Shown: one piece after another, positions 15,811 through 24,351 of the stretch
How positions within the stretch are numbered: the first letter of the stretch is position 1
Layout: every line of letters starts with the position of its first letter
DNA from: Corticibacter populi
GTDB lineage: Bacteria; Pseudomonadota; Gammaproteobacteria; Burkholderiales; Burkholderiaceae_C
Direction: 5' to 3'
NCBI RefSeq assembly: GCF_004217315.1
Contig: NZ_SGWR01000002.1
Location: forward strand, 860,414 to 924,413
DNA length: 64,000 nt
Notes under the pieces: generated by a model
Database searches by the model: none
What the model saw: the letters and a program-made list of their open reading frames with translations, nothing else
What the model was told of the DNA's origin: nothing
Made by a program: the position numbers and the translations under genes

Positions 15811-16680
15811 ATGGACAAACTGCTTTTTGCCATCTGCCTGGGCGGCGCCGTGGCGCTGGGGTTTTACGCGATCTTCCAGCTGTTCGCGCAAACGCCCGGC
15901 GAGGACCGCACCTACAAGGACCGCCCGCCGCTGCTGTTCCGGCTGTTCTGGCCGCTGATCCAGCTCATTGCGGCCAGCTTTCGCTGGGCACTGTCGGCAC
16001 GCAGCGAGAAGCGCTATCTGCTGGCCCTGCAACGTGCCGGCCAGAGCTACGCGCTGACTCCTGCGCAGTTCTTTGCCGGCAAACTGGTGTCGGCCGCCAT
16101 CGGCCTGCTGTTTGGCTGGCTGATCGTTGGCATGCTGGGGAGTTCCAGCCTCGTGATTCCGGTGGGTCTTGGTGTCTTCGCCTTCTTCTACCCGGATCTC
16201 TGGCTCAAGGACATCACCAAGAAGCGCAATCTGGTGATCCTCAAGTCGCTGCCCTTCTTCATCGATTTGCTGATCCTGTCGGTCGAGGCCGGCCTGAACC
16301 TGTCGGGCGCCCTGCAGCAGGCGGTCAACCGCAGCCGGCCCGGGCCATTGGTCAATGAGATCAACCGCGTGCTGCGCGACGTGCGCGCCGGCAAGTCGCG
16401 CATCGATGCGCTGCGCGACTTTTCCGAGCGCCTCGATTTCACGCCGGTAACCAGCTTTGTCAGTGCGCTGGTGCAAGGCGACCGGACCGGCTCGAATCTC
16501 GGCCCGATCCTGCGCGCCCAGGCCGACCAGCGCCGCATCGAACGCTTTCTGCGGGCCGAGAAGCTCGCCATGGAGGCGCCGGTGAAGATGCTCGGTCCGC
16601 TCATCATGTTCATCTTCCCCTGCACCTTCATCGTGATCGGTTTCCCGATCGTCATGAAGTTCATGGCCTCGGGGCTGTAA
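15811..16680 (+). CDS. tadC: Tad inner-membrane platform protein TadC
   Basis: This 289-residue protein is the second GspF-like platform protein of the Tad machine. It has a membrane segment at the N-terminus (LLFAICLGGAVALGFYAIF), another pair near residues 90-125, and a T2SS-F domain (SLPFFIDLLILSVEAGLNLS, ALVQGDRTGSNLGPILRAQ). The C-terminal membrane segment is LGPLIMFIFPCTFIVIGFPI. It begins three bases after tadB and ends two bases before the DUF192 gene, so it is within one tight operon. Confidence 0.92.
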   Translation: MDKLLFAICLGGAVALGFYAIFQLFAQTPGEDRTYKDRPPLLFRLFWPLIQLIAASFRWALSARSEKRYLLALQRAGQSYALTPAQFFAGKLVSAAIGLLFGWLIVGMLGSSSLVIPVGLGVFAFFYPDLWLKDITKKRNLVILKSLPFFIDLLILSVEAGLNLSGALQQAVNRSRPGPLVNEINRVLRDVRAGKSRIDALRDFSERLDFTPVTSFVSALVQGDRTGSNLGPILRAQADQRRIERFLRAEKLAMEAPVKMLGPLIMFIFPCTFIVIGFPIVMKFMASGL

Positions 16681-16682
16681 GC

Positions 16683-17057
16683 ATGTCCACGTACTGCTTC
16701 GACCACCAGTTGCTGATCAACGAGCGCGATTCGGGATACCGCGTCGGCATGGCGCGGCGCTTCCATCAACGCGCCGCAGGCCTGCTGTTCGGCCGTCCGC
16801 TGCGCGCTGGCGAGGCGCTCTGGATCGGCCAGTGCGGCAGCATCCACACCGTGGGCATGCGCTATGCCATCGACGTGGTGTTCCTCGACCGCAACGACCA
16901 TGTGGTACGCGTGGCCGGGAACGTCCCGCCATGGCGTTTTCGCATCGCCCGGCATTCCGCCTCGGTGCTTGAAATGCCCGCCGGCCAGGCCCGTGCCGCC
17001 GGCCTGCATGCGGGCGACCGCGTGCAGATCATGCCTGCCTGTCCATCATCCAGCTAG
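16683..17057 (+). CDS. DUF192 family protein in the Tad operon
   Basis: The protein has 124 residues matching the DUF192 (COG1430) pattern: MARRFHQRAAGLLFGRPLRAGEALWI, then CGSIHTVGMRYAIDVVFLDR and a VLEMPAGQARAAGLHAGDRVQ ending. No signal peptide is evident, unlike the exported DUF192 proteins. The biochemical function of the family is not established. It starts two bases after the tadC stop and overlaps no other real gene. DUF192 genes are recurrent neighbours of Tad genes in proteobacteria, but its role here is unknown. Confidence 0.85.
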   Translation: MSTYCFDHQLLINERDSGYRVGMARRFHQRAAGLLFGRPLRAGEALWIGQCGSIHTVGMRYAIDVVFLDRNDHVVRVAGNVPPWRFRIARHSASVLEMPAGQARAAGLHAGDRVQIMPACPSSS

Positions 17058-17064
17058 CCAAGCC

Positions 17065-17871
17065 ATGCCCACCATCCATCCCATGTCCGACCCAGCCGCC
17101 GTGCGCAGGATCCGCGCCACCGCGCTGACCCTGTTGTGTTCCATGCTGCTGGCCGCCTGCGGCACGACCTCCCAGACATCTGCCGCGCCTTCCCCGTTCA
17201 TCACCGCCACTCCCGGCGTGCTGGGCGGCAACTATCCGCCGAAGACCGCCGAGGAGCAGCGCGCCGCACGGGAGCGGCAGACAGCGCCGGCGGACGATCC
17301 AAAGGCACAGGAGGCCCAGCGCATCCAGTCGGCCCAGGCCATGGAGGCCCTCAAGCAGGCCGAGCAGGCCTATGCGGATGGCGAGTGGGAGAAGGCCGCA
17401 TCCGCCTTCAAGGGGCTGATCCAGACCCATCCCCGCAATGCCCAGGTGTGGTTCGGCTATGCCACGGCGACGGCATTCGGCGGTGATCTGGCCGAGGCGG
17501 CCATGGCCTTCGAACAGGTGCTGGCCATCAATCCGCAGGACGTGCGCTCGGCCTACAACCTGACGCTGATCCGGCTCTCGCAGGCCGAGTTGGCGCTGCA
17601 GATGGCGCGGGCGCAGGAAAGCGCGGCGCCGGAGCGTCTGAAACGCGAACTGCAGGAACTCAGCGCGCAGTTGACGCCGCTGTTCCGCGATGCAGCGCAG
17701 GCCACCGGCGCGGCTGCATCTGACGCCGCATCCGCCATCGTCACGACGGTGCCCGCCCCGAATCCGAATGCCGGTGCCGCATTCCGCGTTCAGGATCCCG
17801 CGCGTGCGGCTGATCAGGGCAGAAATTCGACCGCCCTGTCTGGCCTGGAAGTGCCAACGACCCAGCCCTAG
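17065..17871 (+). CDS. tadD: TadD-like TPR lipoprotein
   Basis: The protein has 268 residues with a lipoprotein signal peptide: the lipobox LLAAC places the lipidated Cys about residue 32. The mature part has TPR-type helices (AEQAYADGEWEKAASAFKGL, NAQVWFGYATATAFGGDLAEAAMAFEQVL, NPQDVRSAYNLTLIRLSQ) as expected for TadD, a pilotin-like or scaffold protein of the Tad machine. The Ala/Pro-rich tail is not family specific. ATG 17065 is used; ATG 17083 gives a shorter signal peptide and is possible. It follows the DUF192 gene after 7 bp. Confidence 0.87.
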   Translation: MPTIHPMSDPAAVRRIRATALTLLCSMLLAACGTTSQTSAAPSPFITATPGVLGGNYPPKTAEEQRAARERQTAPADDPKAQEAQRIQSAQAMEALKQAEQAYADGEWEKAASAFKGLIQTHPRNAQVWFGYATATAFGGDLAEAAMAFEQVLAINPQDVRSAYNLTLIRLSQAELALQMARAQESAAPERLKRELQELSAQLTPLFRDAAQATGAAASDAASAIVTTVPAPNPNAGAAFRVQDPARAADQGRNSTALSGLEVPTTQP

Positions 17872-17885
17872 TCCGGAGGCTCCAG

Positions 17886-18623
17886 ATGCAGCGAATCCAG
17901 CACCGCCGACGAGCCTGCGCCAGGCCCTTGTCCCTGCATCGCATCAAGGGGGCGGGCATGGCCGAGTTCATCATCGTGACGCCCGTTGCCATCCTGCTGA
18001 CGTTCTGCCTGATACAGGCCGGCCTGCTCTACATGGCCAAGCTGACCCTCAACAACGCGGTGTTCATGGCTGCGCGACATGGCGCCACGGAACACGCACA
18101 GCGTTCGGCCATCAAGGAGTCGCTGATCAAGGGCTTGCTGCCGTTCTATGTCAACGCGCTGGATTTCAAGGGCAGTGAAGTCTCCAGCCTGGTAGCCGCA
18201 CGCATCAAGGCCGAGCTCGACTACCAACTCTATACAACGCTGGAGATCCTGAGTCCGTCCGCGGAAGCATTCCGTGTCTATGGACTCAAGGACAAGAACA
18301 ATCGCACCTATATTCCGAATGACAATCTGGAGTTCCGCACCGCCACGCCGGTCAATGGCGCGAGCATCTCCCTGCGAGACGCCAATGTGCTGCGCATCAA
18401 GGTCACATATGGCTACGAGCTGAAGGTGCCATTGATGAAGGCCATCGTCTCGCGCGTGATGTGTCCGCTGATGAGCAGCGATTCGGAGGTCACGGCATGG
18501 AAGAAGCCTTCGGTGCTGGGGCAGTCCTCCGCTTCGGATTGCGTTCGCTATTACCTGCAGGGACGGGTGCCGATCGTCTCTTTCGCGACCGTGCAGATGC
18601 ATACCGACCCGCGCCCGAACTAG
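17886..18623 (+). CDS. tadE: TadE-like pseudopilin
   Basis: The protein has 245 residues with a basic leader (HRRRACARPLSLHRIK), then G/AGMAEF, an exact G/xxxxEF prepilin peptidase site of TadE proteins. The hydrophobic helix FIIVTPVAILLTFCLIQAGLLYMA and LNNAVFMAARHGA follow. The periplasmic domain carries four later cysteine/aromatic-rich patches. A ribosome-binding site GGAGG lies seven bases before ATG 17886. This is the second TadE-type protein of the locus, the other being at 8920-9738. Confidence 0.87.
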   Translation: MQRIQHRRRACARPLSLHRIKGAGMAEFIIVTPVAILLTFCLIQAGLLYMAKLTLNNAVFMAARHGATEHAQRSAIKESLIKGLLPFYVNALDFKGSEVSSLVAARIKAELDYQLYTTLEILSPSAEAFRVYGLKDKNNRTYIPNDNLEFRTATPVNGASISLRDANVLRIKVTYGYELKVPLMKAIVSRVMCPLMSSDSEVTAWKKPSVLGQSSASDCVRYYLQGRVPIVSFATVQMHTDPRPN

Positions 18624-18625
18624 CC

Positions 18626-19081
18626 ATGACGACGAAAGCCATGGCGCTTGCACACAGGCTGCTTCAACGGGCCTGCCTGATGCCGATCTGCCTGATACCG
18701 GCCGGGCCGGCGATGGCTGCCGAGCCACTGCTGTGCTCGGAACACAATGTCCAATACATCATCGGCGGTATGCGGGAGAGCGCGACGGGGCCGTCCGGCA
18801 TGGACGGCCGCTGCTCCAGTGGCATGGAAAAATCAACGACGACGACGCTGGCTGGCGGCGTTGCGGCAAGCCCGGCCAAAGCTGGCGCCGGAGCCCTCCC
18901 TGCGGCGCGGCCCAGAGTCGTGCCGAATGACGACGAACGGCGACTGATCCTCGAACACGAACTGTCCCGGGAGCAGCAGAGCCTGGAGGCACTGCCGCCG
19001 GACTCGGCCGATCACGATGCGCGCAGGCTGCGCATCGAGGAAAACCTGCGCTCCATCCGGTCGGAGCTGGACCGCTTGTGA
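18626..19081 (+). CDS. Secreted Tad-locus protein with C-terminal coiled coil, unknown function
   Basis: The protein has 151 residues with a Sec signal peptide (hydrophobic LMPICLIPAGPAMA, likely cleavage after AMA near residue 31). The middle is low-complexity. The C-terminal 45 residues are highly charged with heptad-like Leu spacing (ERRLILEHELSREQQSLEAL, then LRIEENLRSIRSELDRL), predicting a coiled coil. I do not recognise a family. It starts two bases after the tadE stop, so it is co-transcribed, and it precedes the Lnt-like gene. Confidence 0.72.
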   Translation: MTTKAMALAHRLLQRACLMPICLIPAGPAMAAEPLLCSEHNVQYIIGGMRESATGPSGMDGRCSSGMEKSTTTTLAGGVAASPAKAGAGALPAARPRVVPNDDERRLILEHELSREQQSLEALPPDSADHDARRLRIEENLRSIRSELDRL

Positions 19082-19115
19082 TGGCGGGGCGCGGCGGCCT
19101 TCGCGCAACGAGGCA

Positions 19116-20627
19116 ATGGTGATCACCTCAGCGGTTGCGGCCCGCTACCGCGTGGCGACAGCCTTCGGCCTGGGGATTCTGCTGGGCCTCCCGGTCGCTC
19201 TGCCCGCAGGATGGCTATGGATGCTGCTGGCAGCCACGGCCCTGGGCCTCTTTCTGCGCCGGCATGCAGCGTACCGCACCGAACTGCTCTCGTTGAGCCT
19301 GGCGATGGGGGGGTACCTGGCTGCGGCCCTGTTCTGGCTGGGCCTGGCGGTTTATCGACCACCAGCCAACGGGATCGGCAGCACCGCGCTGATCTGCACG
19401 GCATTGTTGATGCTGCATACGGCCCTGTATGCCATTGGCTACGGCATGGTGCGAGGCCTGGGCCCATGGCTGGGCGTGCCTCGTGTCGCGTCGCAGGCCT
19501 TGGCCCTGGTTCTTGGCCTGCCCCTGGCCGAGGGCATGCGCTGCAGCGGAATCTGGGCCATGCCGTGGGCCATGCAAGGGGACATGCAGATCGACAACCC
19601 GCTGCTGGCGCCGTTCTATCCGCTGGTCGGCGCACCCGGCGTCACCGCTTTGTTCTGGATGCTGGCCTGGTCACTGGGTGCGGTGGTTGCCGATCTCCAT
19701 CGGCCGACGCGGCCGGCATGGCTGCGCCGCCTGCGGCATTCGACGGCATTCTGGGCACTGCTGGCATGGGTGGCGGTCGCCTGGCCGCTGCGGCAACTGG
19801 AGTGGACCCACGCCCTTGATGCGCCGCGCCACGTCAATCTCGTGCACACGCAATGGCCGGGCGACGAGCGCTATGACCCGGCGGTGCAAACTCTCGGGCT
19901 GATGCAACTGCAAGATGCCGCGTCACAGTTTGCGGGGCAGCTGGTGATCTTCCCCGAACTTTTCCTGGTCGAACCGGCAGAAGCCCTCCATGCAGACTAC
20001 CGGCAACAGCTGCTGGCGCTGCTGCAGCAGCATCGCACGGAGGTGATACTGGGCGCCCCCTTGACGGCAATGGACGGGGTGCACCGCCGGCAGTACAACG
20101 CCGCCTTGGCCCTCGACGGGACGGGCGCGCCGCAGTGGTACCTGAAGGAGCGACTGCTGCCGTTCTCCGAGTACTACCCGGAGCATTGGATGATCCGCTG
20201 GGCCTACCGCTTTCTATACCGCTATCCCATGGCCGACCTGCTCGCCGGGCCGGTTGTCCAGCCTGGGATTTCCTTGGCCGGCGTTGATCTGGGCCTGACG
20301 ATCTGCAGCGAGCTGGCCTACCCCGACGTGGCGGCGCGGCAGGCGCAGGCCGCGCAGTTGCTGGTCAACATCTCGAACGATGGCTGGGTCCCGTCGCGCA
20401 GTTACTTCCGGCAGGCCCTGATGATCGCCCGAGTCCGGGCCGCCGAGGCCAACAAGCCGCTGGTGCGCGCCAACAATGTCGGGTTCAGCGCCATCATCGG
20501 CACGCGCGGCGAGCTGCTGCAGAGCTGGCGTGGCGCGCCGACGGTGCTCCGCGGTGCGGTTCTGCCCCGCACCGGGCAGACGCCATACATGCGGCTGCGC
20601 CAGTGGCTGGCGACGCGCGTGCAATGA
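19116..20627 (+). CDS. Apolipoprotein N-acyltransferase (Lnt)-like enzyme at the end of the Tad locus
   Basis: The protein has 503 residues. Roughly 1-220 is a polytopic membrane region and 225-480 a nitrilase-type carbon-nitrogen hydrolase domain, as in Lnt. Lnt moves an acyl chain from a phospholipid to the N-terminal Cys of lipoproteins at the periplasmic face. The catalytic triad seems intact: Glu281 in FPELF, Lys344 in WYLKERLLPFSEYYP and Cys397 in ICSELAYP, close in spacing to E. coli E267/K335/C387. NISNDGW and the Gln of SYFRQ are also conserved. The start at 19116 is chosen because the 19017 reading runs through the previous gene. The location after Tad genes suggests a paralogue, not the housekeeping lnt. 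Confidence 0.85.
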   Translation: MVITSAVAARYRVATAFGLGILLGLPVALPAGWLWMLLAATALGLFLRRHAAYRTELLSLSLAMGGYLAAALFWLGLAVYRPPANGIGSTALICTALLMLHTALYAIGYGMVRGLGPWLGVPRVASQALALVLGLPLAEGMRCSGIWAMPWAMQGDMQIDNPLLAPFYPLVGAPGVTALFWMLAWSLGAVVADLHRPTRPAWLRRLRHSTAFWALLAWVAVAWPLRQLEWTHALDAPRHVNLVHTQWPGDERYDPAVQTLGLMQLQDAASQFAGQLVIFPELFLVEPAEALHADYRQQLLALLQQHRTEVILGAPLTAMDGVHRRQYNAALALDGTGAPQWYLKERLLPFSEYYPEHWMIRWAYRFLYRYPMADLLAGPVVQPGISLAGVDLGLTICSELAYPDVAARQAQAAQLLVNISNDGWVPSRSYFRQALMIARVRAAEANKPLVRANNVGFSAIIGTRGELLQSWRGAPTVLRGAVLPRTGQTPYMRLRQWLATRVQ

Positions 20628-20654
20628 TGCAGCCAGGCGCGGCCTTGCCCGATT

Positions 20655-21512
20655 TCAGTCGAGTTTGACCAGTTCGACCCGGCGATTGGCGGCGCGGCCG
20701 GCTTCGCTGCGGTTGTCCTGCACCGGCTGCTCGGCGCCATGGCCTTCGGCCCGCAGCCGCGCCGCGTCGATGCCGGCCTGCACCAGCGTCGCCACCACGC
20801 TCTCGGCGCGCCGCTGCGACAGCGCCTTGTTGGCGGCGGCAGTGCCGACGTCGTCGGTATGGCCTTGCACGGCAAGACGCAGTTGCGGATCCTGTTTCAG
20901 CAATTGCGCGACCTCTTGCAGCGCCGGAGCGGCGTCGGACCGGATGTCCGCCTTGTTGTTGTCGAAATTGATGTGCAAGGTGGCAAAACCCTGGGTCTCG
21001 ATGGATTGGCGCAGCTGGTTGGCGCTGATCAACTGCCCGGCTTCCTTCTGCTCGATCTGCGTCAGCTTGTAGCTGGAGCTGTAATTGACCTCGGTGACGA
21101 TCCAGGTGCTGCTGCCGGGCTTTTTCAGCAGGTAGACATGCATTGGCATCGAATCGGGCACCGCCGTCAGCAGTTCGGCCCCGGCCTGCCGCAGTGCTGC
21201 GTCGAGATTGCGGTTGATGGCCTGTTCGCTGAGGCGGGTGTCGGTGGGGTTTTCCGAGAAGACGAATTGCGCCAGCGTCCCCTCGACGACAAGATGCCCC
21301 TCTTCATCGAAGCCGGGGGCCTTGCCGTCGCAATAGGTATTTTCCGTGCACCAGAAGCGCTCCATCATGGCCTCTGGATAGCCGGCGGCATTCTCCTGCT
21401 TGGTCGAGCTGAGGGTGTAGCCCGGCAATGCCGGCAGCAGCGGCTCGCCGGCATGGGCGGCGGCACACAAGGCCGTGGCAATGATCGGTATCCAATAATG
21501 CGTTTTTCTCAT
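20655..21512 (-). CDS. OmpA family protein
   Basis: The protein has 285 residues with a Sec signal peptide (WIPIIATALCAAAHAG). The unrecognised middle domain contains a possible disulfide pair (FWCTENTYC). The C-terminal OmpA-like peptidoglycan-binding domain covers about residues 178-285: LHINFDNNKADI, VQGHTDDVGTAAANKALSQR and ANRRVELVKL. It is expected in the periplasm or outer membrane, tied to peptidoglycan. ATG 21512 (MRKTHYW) is chosen because it begins the signal peptide. It converges on the Lnt-like gene with a 27-bp gap and is not part of the Tad operon. Confidence 0.85.
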   Translation of the reverse strand: MRKTHYWIPIIATALCAAAHAGEPLLPALPGYTLSSTKQENAAGYPEAMMERFWCTENTYCDGKAPGFDEEGHLVVEGTLAQFVFSENPTDTRLSEQAINRNLDAALRQAGAELLTAVPDSMPMHVYLLKKPGSSTWIVTEVNYSSSYKLTQIEQKEAGQLISANQLRQSIETQGFATLHINFDNNKADIRSDAAPALQEVAQLLKQDPQLRLAVQGHTDDVGTAAANKALSQRRAESVVATLVQAGIDAARLRAEGHGAEQPVQDNRSEAGRAANRRVELVKLD

Positions 21513-21885
21513 AAAAAATGTGCGCGATGGGTTTGCCGGAAATGCGGTGACGGGGAACAAGGGATATTCGGAATCATCCAGCTTTCAGTACCCCTGGCCT
21601 TTGCGGCGCCAGTGCATCGGCTGTTGGTATTGGGTGGATGCGGAGCGATCGAATCTGCAAGGGCAGGATGGGCTGGATTCTATGGCCCGGGTATTGCGGA
21701 TATTTGACCGGGCCGGTATCCAATTGTCAGAAGTCACTGATTTTGTTGGACTTGTTTTCCATCGCCCGGGCCGTTTTCCCGGAAGCGATGAATCCCGGGG
21801 CAGGAACCCGGGATTCATCAGCCGCCGGCGCGCGCCGGCTGTGCGCCTTTCTCATTCAGCCGGAGGTCCGGACGCGGGCGCAGGC
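21513..21885. other. Intergenic region with a strong 13-bp hairpin
   Basis: These 370 bp lie between the OmpA-like gene start and the end of the phosphodiesterase gene. GATGAATCCCGGG (21787-21799) and its exact reverse complement (21807-21819) form a 13-bp perfect stem with a seven-base loop. There is no T-run on either side. It is 66 bp beyond the phosphodiesterase stop, so it may protect or help end that transcript. No gene is supported. Confidence 0.5.
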
Positions 21886-24351
21886 TTACTCGACCTTGAC
21901 CTCCACCGGATCCATGAAGACATGGTAGATGTAGGAGCTGCCCGGAATGCGGTGGGTGTAGCCGAACAGCACCGAAGCCGTGCCGGCTTGCTGGAACACC
22001 ACCGAACCGGCAGCGCTGGCCTCGTGGGCGGGTGAGCCCGGCAGCACCAGCGCGTGGCTGGGGTAGGCAACGCTGGCCTCGCCCTGCTTGTTGATGACGC
22101 GGATCATCGGACGTGCCATGGCTTGACCGACGGAGGCCGTCGGCGCATCCCCGGCCAGCTCGATCTGCTGGATGAAGCTCGAGGCCCAGTCGCTGTGGTC
22201 GGTCGTGATGCCGTGCACCCCCTGCACGTACAGGCGCTGGAAGGCACCCTGGTCGTTCACCGTCCATGGCCAGAAGGTCACGCCGCGATGCTTGGCCGCC
22301 TCCAGCAGCGGCTGGGTCAGGGAGCCATAGCCCGGGTTGTAGGTGGTGGAATAGTTCTGCGTGGCCTCCAGAACGTCCTTGAGGTTGCCGCTGCCGCCGC
22401 TGAGGAAGCCGACGGCAACCTCCGGCATCACATTCTTCATGCGGTTGATCTGCGCCGTGTGGAAAGAGATCGTGGCGACCTGGTCGCGCACGCCCGCCGC
22501 CTCGACTTCCTCGGCCAGCAGGTCCACCACTTCCGGGGTGGCGCTCTTGATCTCGACGAAGTGGACCATGGGCTGGCCCTTGAAGGTGTCGAAGAATTCC
22601 ATCAGCGTCGGGACTTCGGCCCCGCGCGACGTGCGCAACTGCTTGACCTCGGCCAGCGTCATGTTCTCGATCGGGCCGCTGCCGCCCGTGGTGCGGTCCA
22701 CCGTGTCATCGTGCATGATGACCAGATGGCCGTCCGTGGTCTTGTAGATGTCGTTCTCCACGGCGTCGGCGCCCACCTGGACGGCCAGCTTCGCGCCTTC
22801 GAGCGTGTTCTCGTCCAGGAAGCCGGGGATGCCGCGGTGGCCGACCACCAACGGGTTGCGCAGCAGCGTGTTCTCCGGGAACATGCCCAGCACCTCGGTG
22901 AAGACCTGCGGGTGATTGGCCAGCACGCCGTTGACCCCGCTGGTCAGGATGGCCGCGGCGACCTGGATGTCATCGGTATCGGTGGCGGCCCAGGGGGTGA
23001 TCAGCAGCTGCTGCATGCGCGTGATGCTCCCGCGCGTGGCCAGCGACGGCGGCACGATGGCGATCTTGGCCAGCGCCTTGTTGGTCTCGCCCACCACATG
23101 GAGGATGTTCTCGGTCGTGCCTTCGAGCGCGCTGCGCGAGAAGTCCAGCGCGACCCGCGAGTTCGGCACCTGTACGCGGATGCGCCGCAGCAGCTCGGCG
23201 TTGTCGGAAGCCAGCGTCACGTCCGAGAGATCCAGCGCCTTGCTCTTCTCGATCAGCATGTCGGCAGTGGCCTCGTCCGACACATAGAACACGGCCAGGG
23301 TATTGCGCTCCCCATTGGCCAGGTAGTCCTGCAGCGCGCCCTGCGACGCGCCATCGCCGGCCTGCACGTTCAGGCTGCTGTCGAGGCAGAACATGTGCTG
23401 GCTGGGCGTGGCCTGATCCAGCGCCGCGCCGGAGGCGACGGCCTGCACGATGGTCGGCGCCATGGGCACGCCCGTTGGCGCCTGCTGGACCGCAATCGGG
23501 TCCTTCAGCTCCGGCAGGGCCTCGCTTTGCTCGTAGATCCGGACGCTGTTGACACGCATCCTCACACCCGCGGTGGACAGCCCGAAACCGCCCGATGCGC
23601 GCGCGTCCTCGGGGAAGACCACGTCCTGCTGCAGCACGTTGTCGAGGTACTGGCGCACGCGATTGCCATGCACCACCACGGTGGCTGTATAGGTCTTCTG
23701 CGCGTCGATGACCTCGCCGTAGGCCTTCGAGGCCATCACGTTCCAGCCTTCGGCGGCGGTGCGCTGGGCGAATTCCGTGCCGTTGGAAGCAGTCGCCGTC
23801 TGCCGGATGGCGAACTGGAAATAGGGCGACTTCTTGTCGCCGGGCGTCGTGCGGTACATCAGGCTGCCCCAGCGCGAGGCGTTGTTGGCCGAGAGGAAGG
23901 TGAACTCGACTTCCATGCGGAAGTTCTCGATGCCGTCGAACTCCGCGGGCAGCGCGAGTGTCGTCATGCTGCTGTCATGGCGCGTGCCATCGAGAATCAG
24001 GCTGCCATTGTCGAAGCTGATGACCTCGCTGCCGGATTCGGCGCCCGGATGCGCCACCACGCTCCAGCCCGCCGGCAGGGTGGTGGCGGTGTCGAAGTTC
24101 TCCTCGAGCAGGACCTGGGCTTCGGCCGCCTTCAGTAAGCTGCCCAGCGCCTTCGTGGAGGTGATGGCACTGTTGCAGATGCCCGGATAGGCGCCCGCGC
24201 CTGCCTCCGGATCGCTCCCACCGGGGTCGGTCCCCGGATTGCTGCCGTTGTCCGTATCGCCGGGCGCGGGCTGCGGGTCATCGCCGCCACCGCCGCAGGC
24301 GGCCAGCATCACGGCGCACATGATCGAACTCAGGAAGAACTTCGCTTTCAT
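21886..24351 (-). CDS. Large glycerophosphodiester phosphodiesterase-type lipoprotein
   Basis: The protein has 821 residues. A lipobox LAACGGGG gives a lipidated Cys at about residue 19, followed by a Gly/Asp/Pro-rich linker. A beta-rich jelly-roll-like region (about 80-275, FDTATTLPAGWSVVAHPG ...) comes next. A middle region (300-490) has degenerate GDPD features (VNGVLANHPQVF). A full GDPD domain (about 495-730) follows: VVGHRGIPGFLDENTLEG, VGADAVENDIYKTTDGHLV, MHDDTVDRTT and FWPWTVND with GVHGITTDHSDW. It should hydrolyse glycerophosphodiesters at the cell envelope to glycerol-3-phosphate. It diverges from phosphonate import genes, suggesting joint phosphorus scavenging (inference). Confidence 0.88.
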   Translation of the reverse strand: MKAKFFLSSIMCAVMLAACGGGGDDPQPAPGDTDNGSNPGTDPGGSDPEAGAGAYPGICNSAITSTKALGSLLKAAEAQVLLEENFDTATTLPAGWSVVAHPGAESGSEVISFDNGSLILDGTRHDSSMTTLALPAEFDGIENFRMEVEFTFLSANNASRWGSLMYRTTPGDKKSPYFQFAIRQTATASNGTEFAQRTAAEGWNVMASKAYGEVIDAQKTYTATVVVHGNRVRQYLDNVLQQDVVFPEDARASGGFGLSTAGVRMRVNSVRIYEQSEALPELKDPIAVQQAPTGVPMAPTIVQAVASGAALDQATPSQHMFCLDSSLNVQAGDGASQGALQDYLANGERNTLAVFYVSDEATADMLIEKSKALDLSDVTLASDNAELLRRIRVQVPNSRVALDFSRSALEGTTENILHVVGETNKALAKIAIVPPSLATRGSITRMQQLLITPWAATDTDDIQVAAAILTSGVNGVLANHPQVFTEVLGMFPENTLLRNPLVVGHRGIPGFLDENTLEGAKLAVQVGADAVENDIYKTTDGHLVIMHDDTVDRTTGGSGPIENMTLAEVKQLRTSRGAEVPTLMEFFDTFKGQPMVHFVEIKSATPEVVDLLAEEVEAAGVRDQVATISFHTAQINRMKNVMPEVAVGFLSGGSGNLKDVLEATQNYSTTYNPGYGSLTQPLLEAAKHRGVTFWPWTVNDQGAFQRLYVQGVHGITTDHSDWASSFIQQIELAGDAPTASVGQAMARPMIRVINKQGEASVAYPSHALVLPGSPAHEASAAGSVVFQQAGTASVLFGYTHRIPGSSYIYHVFMDPVEVKVE

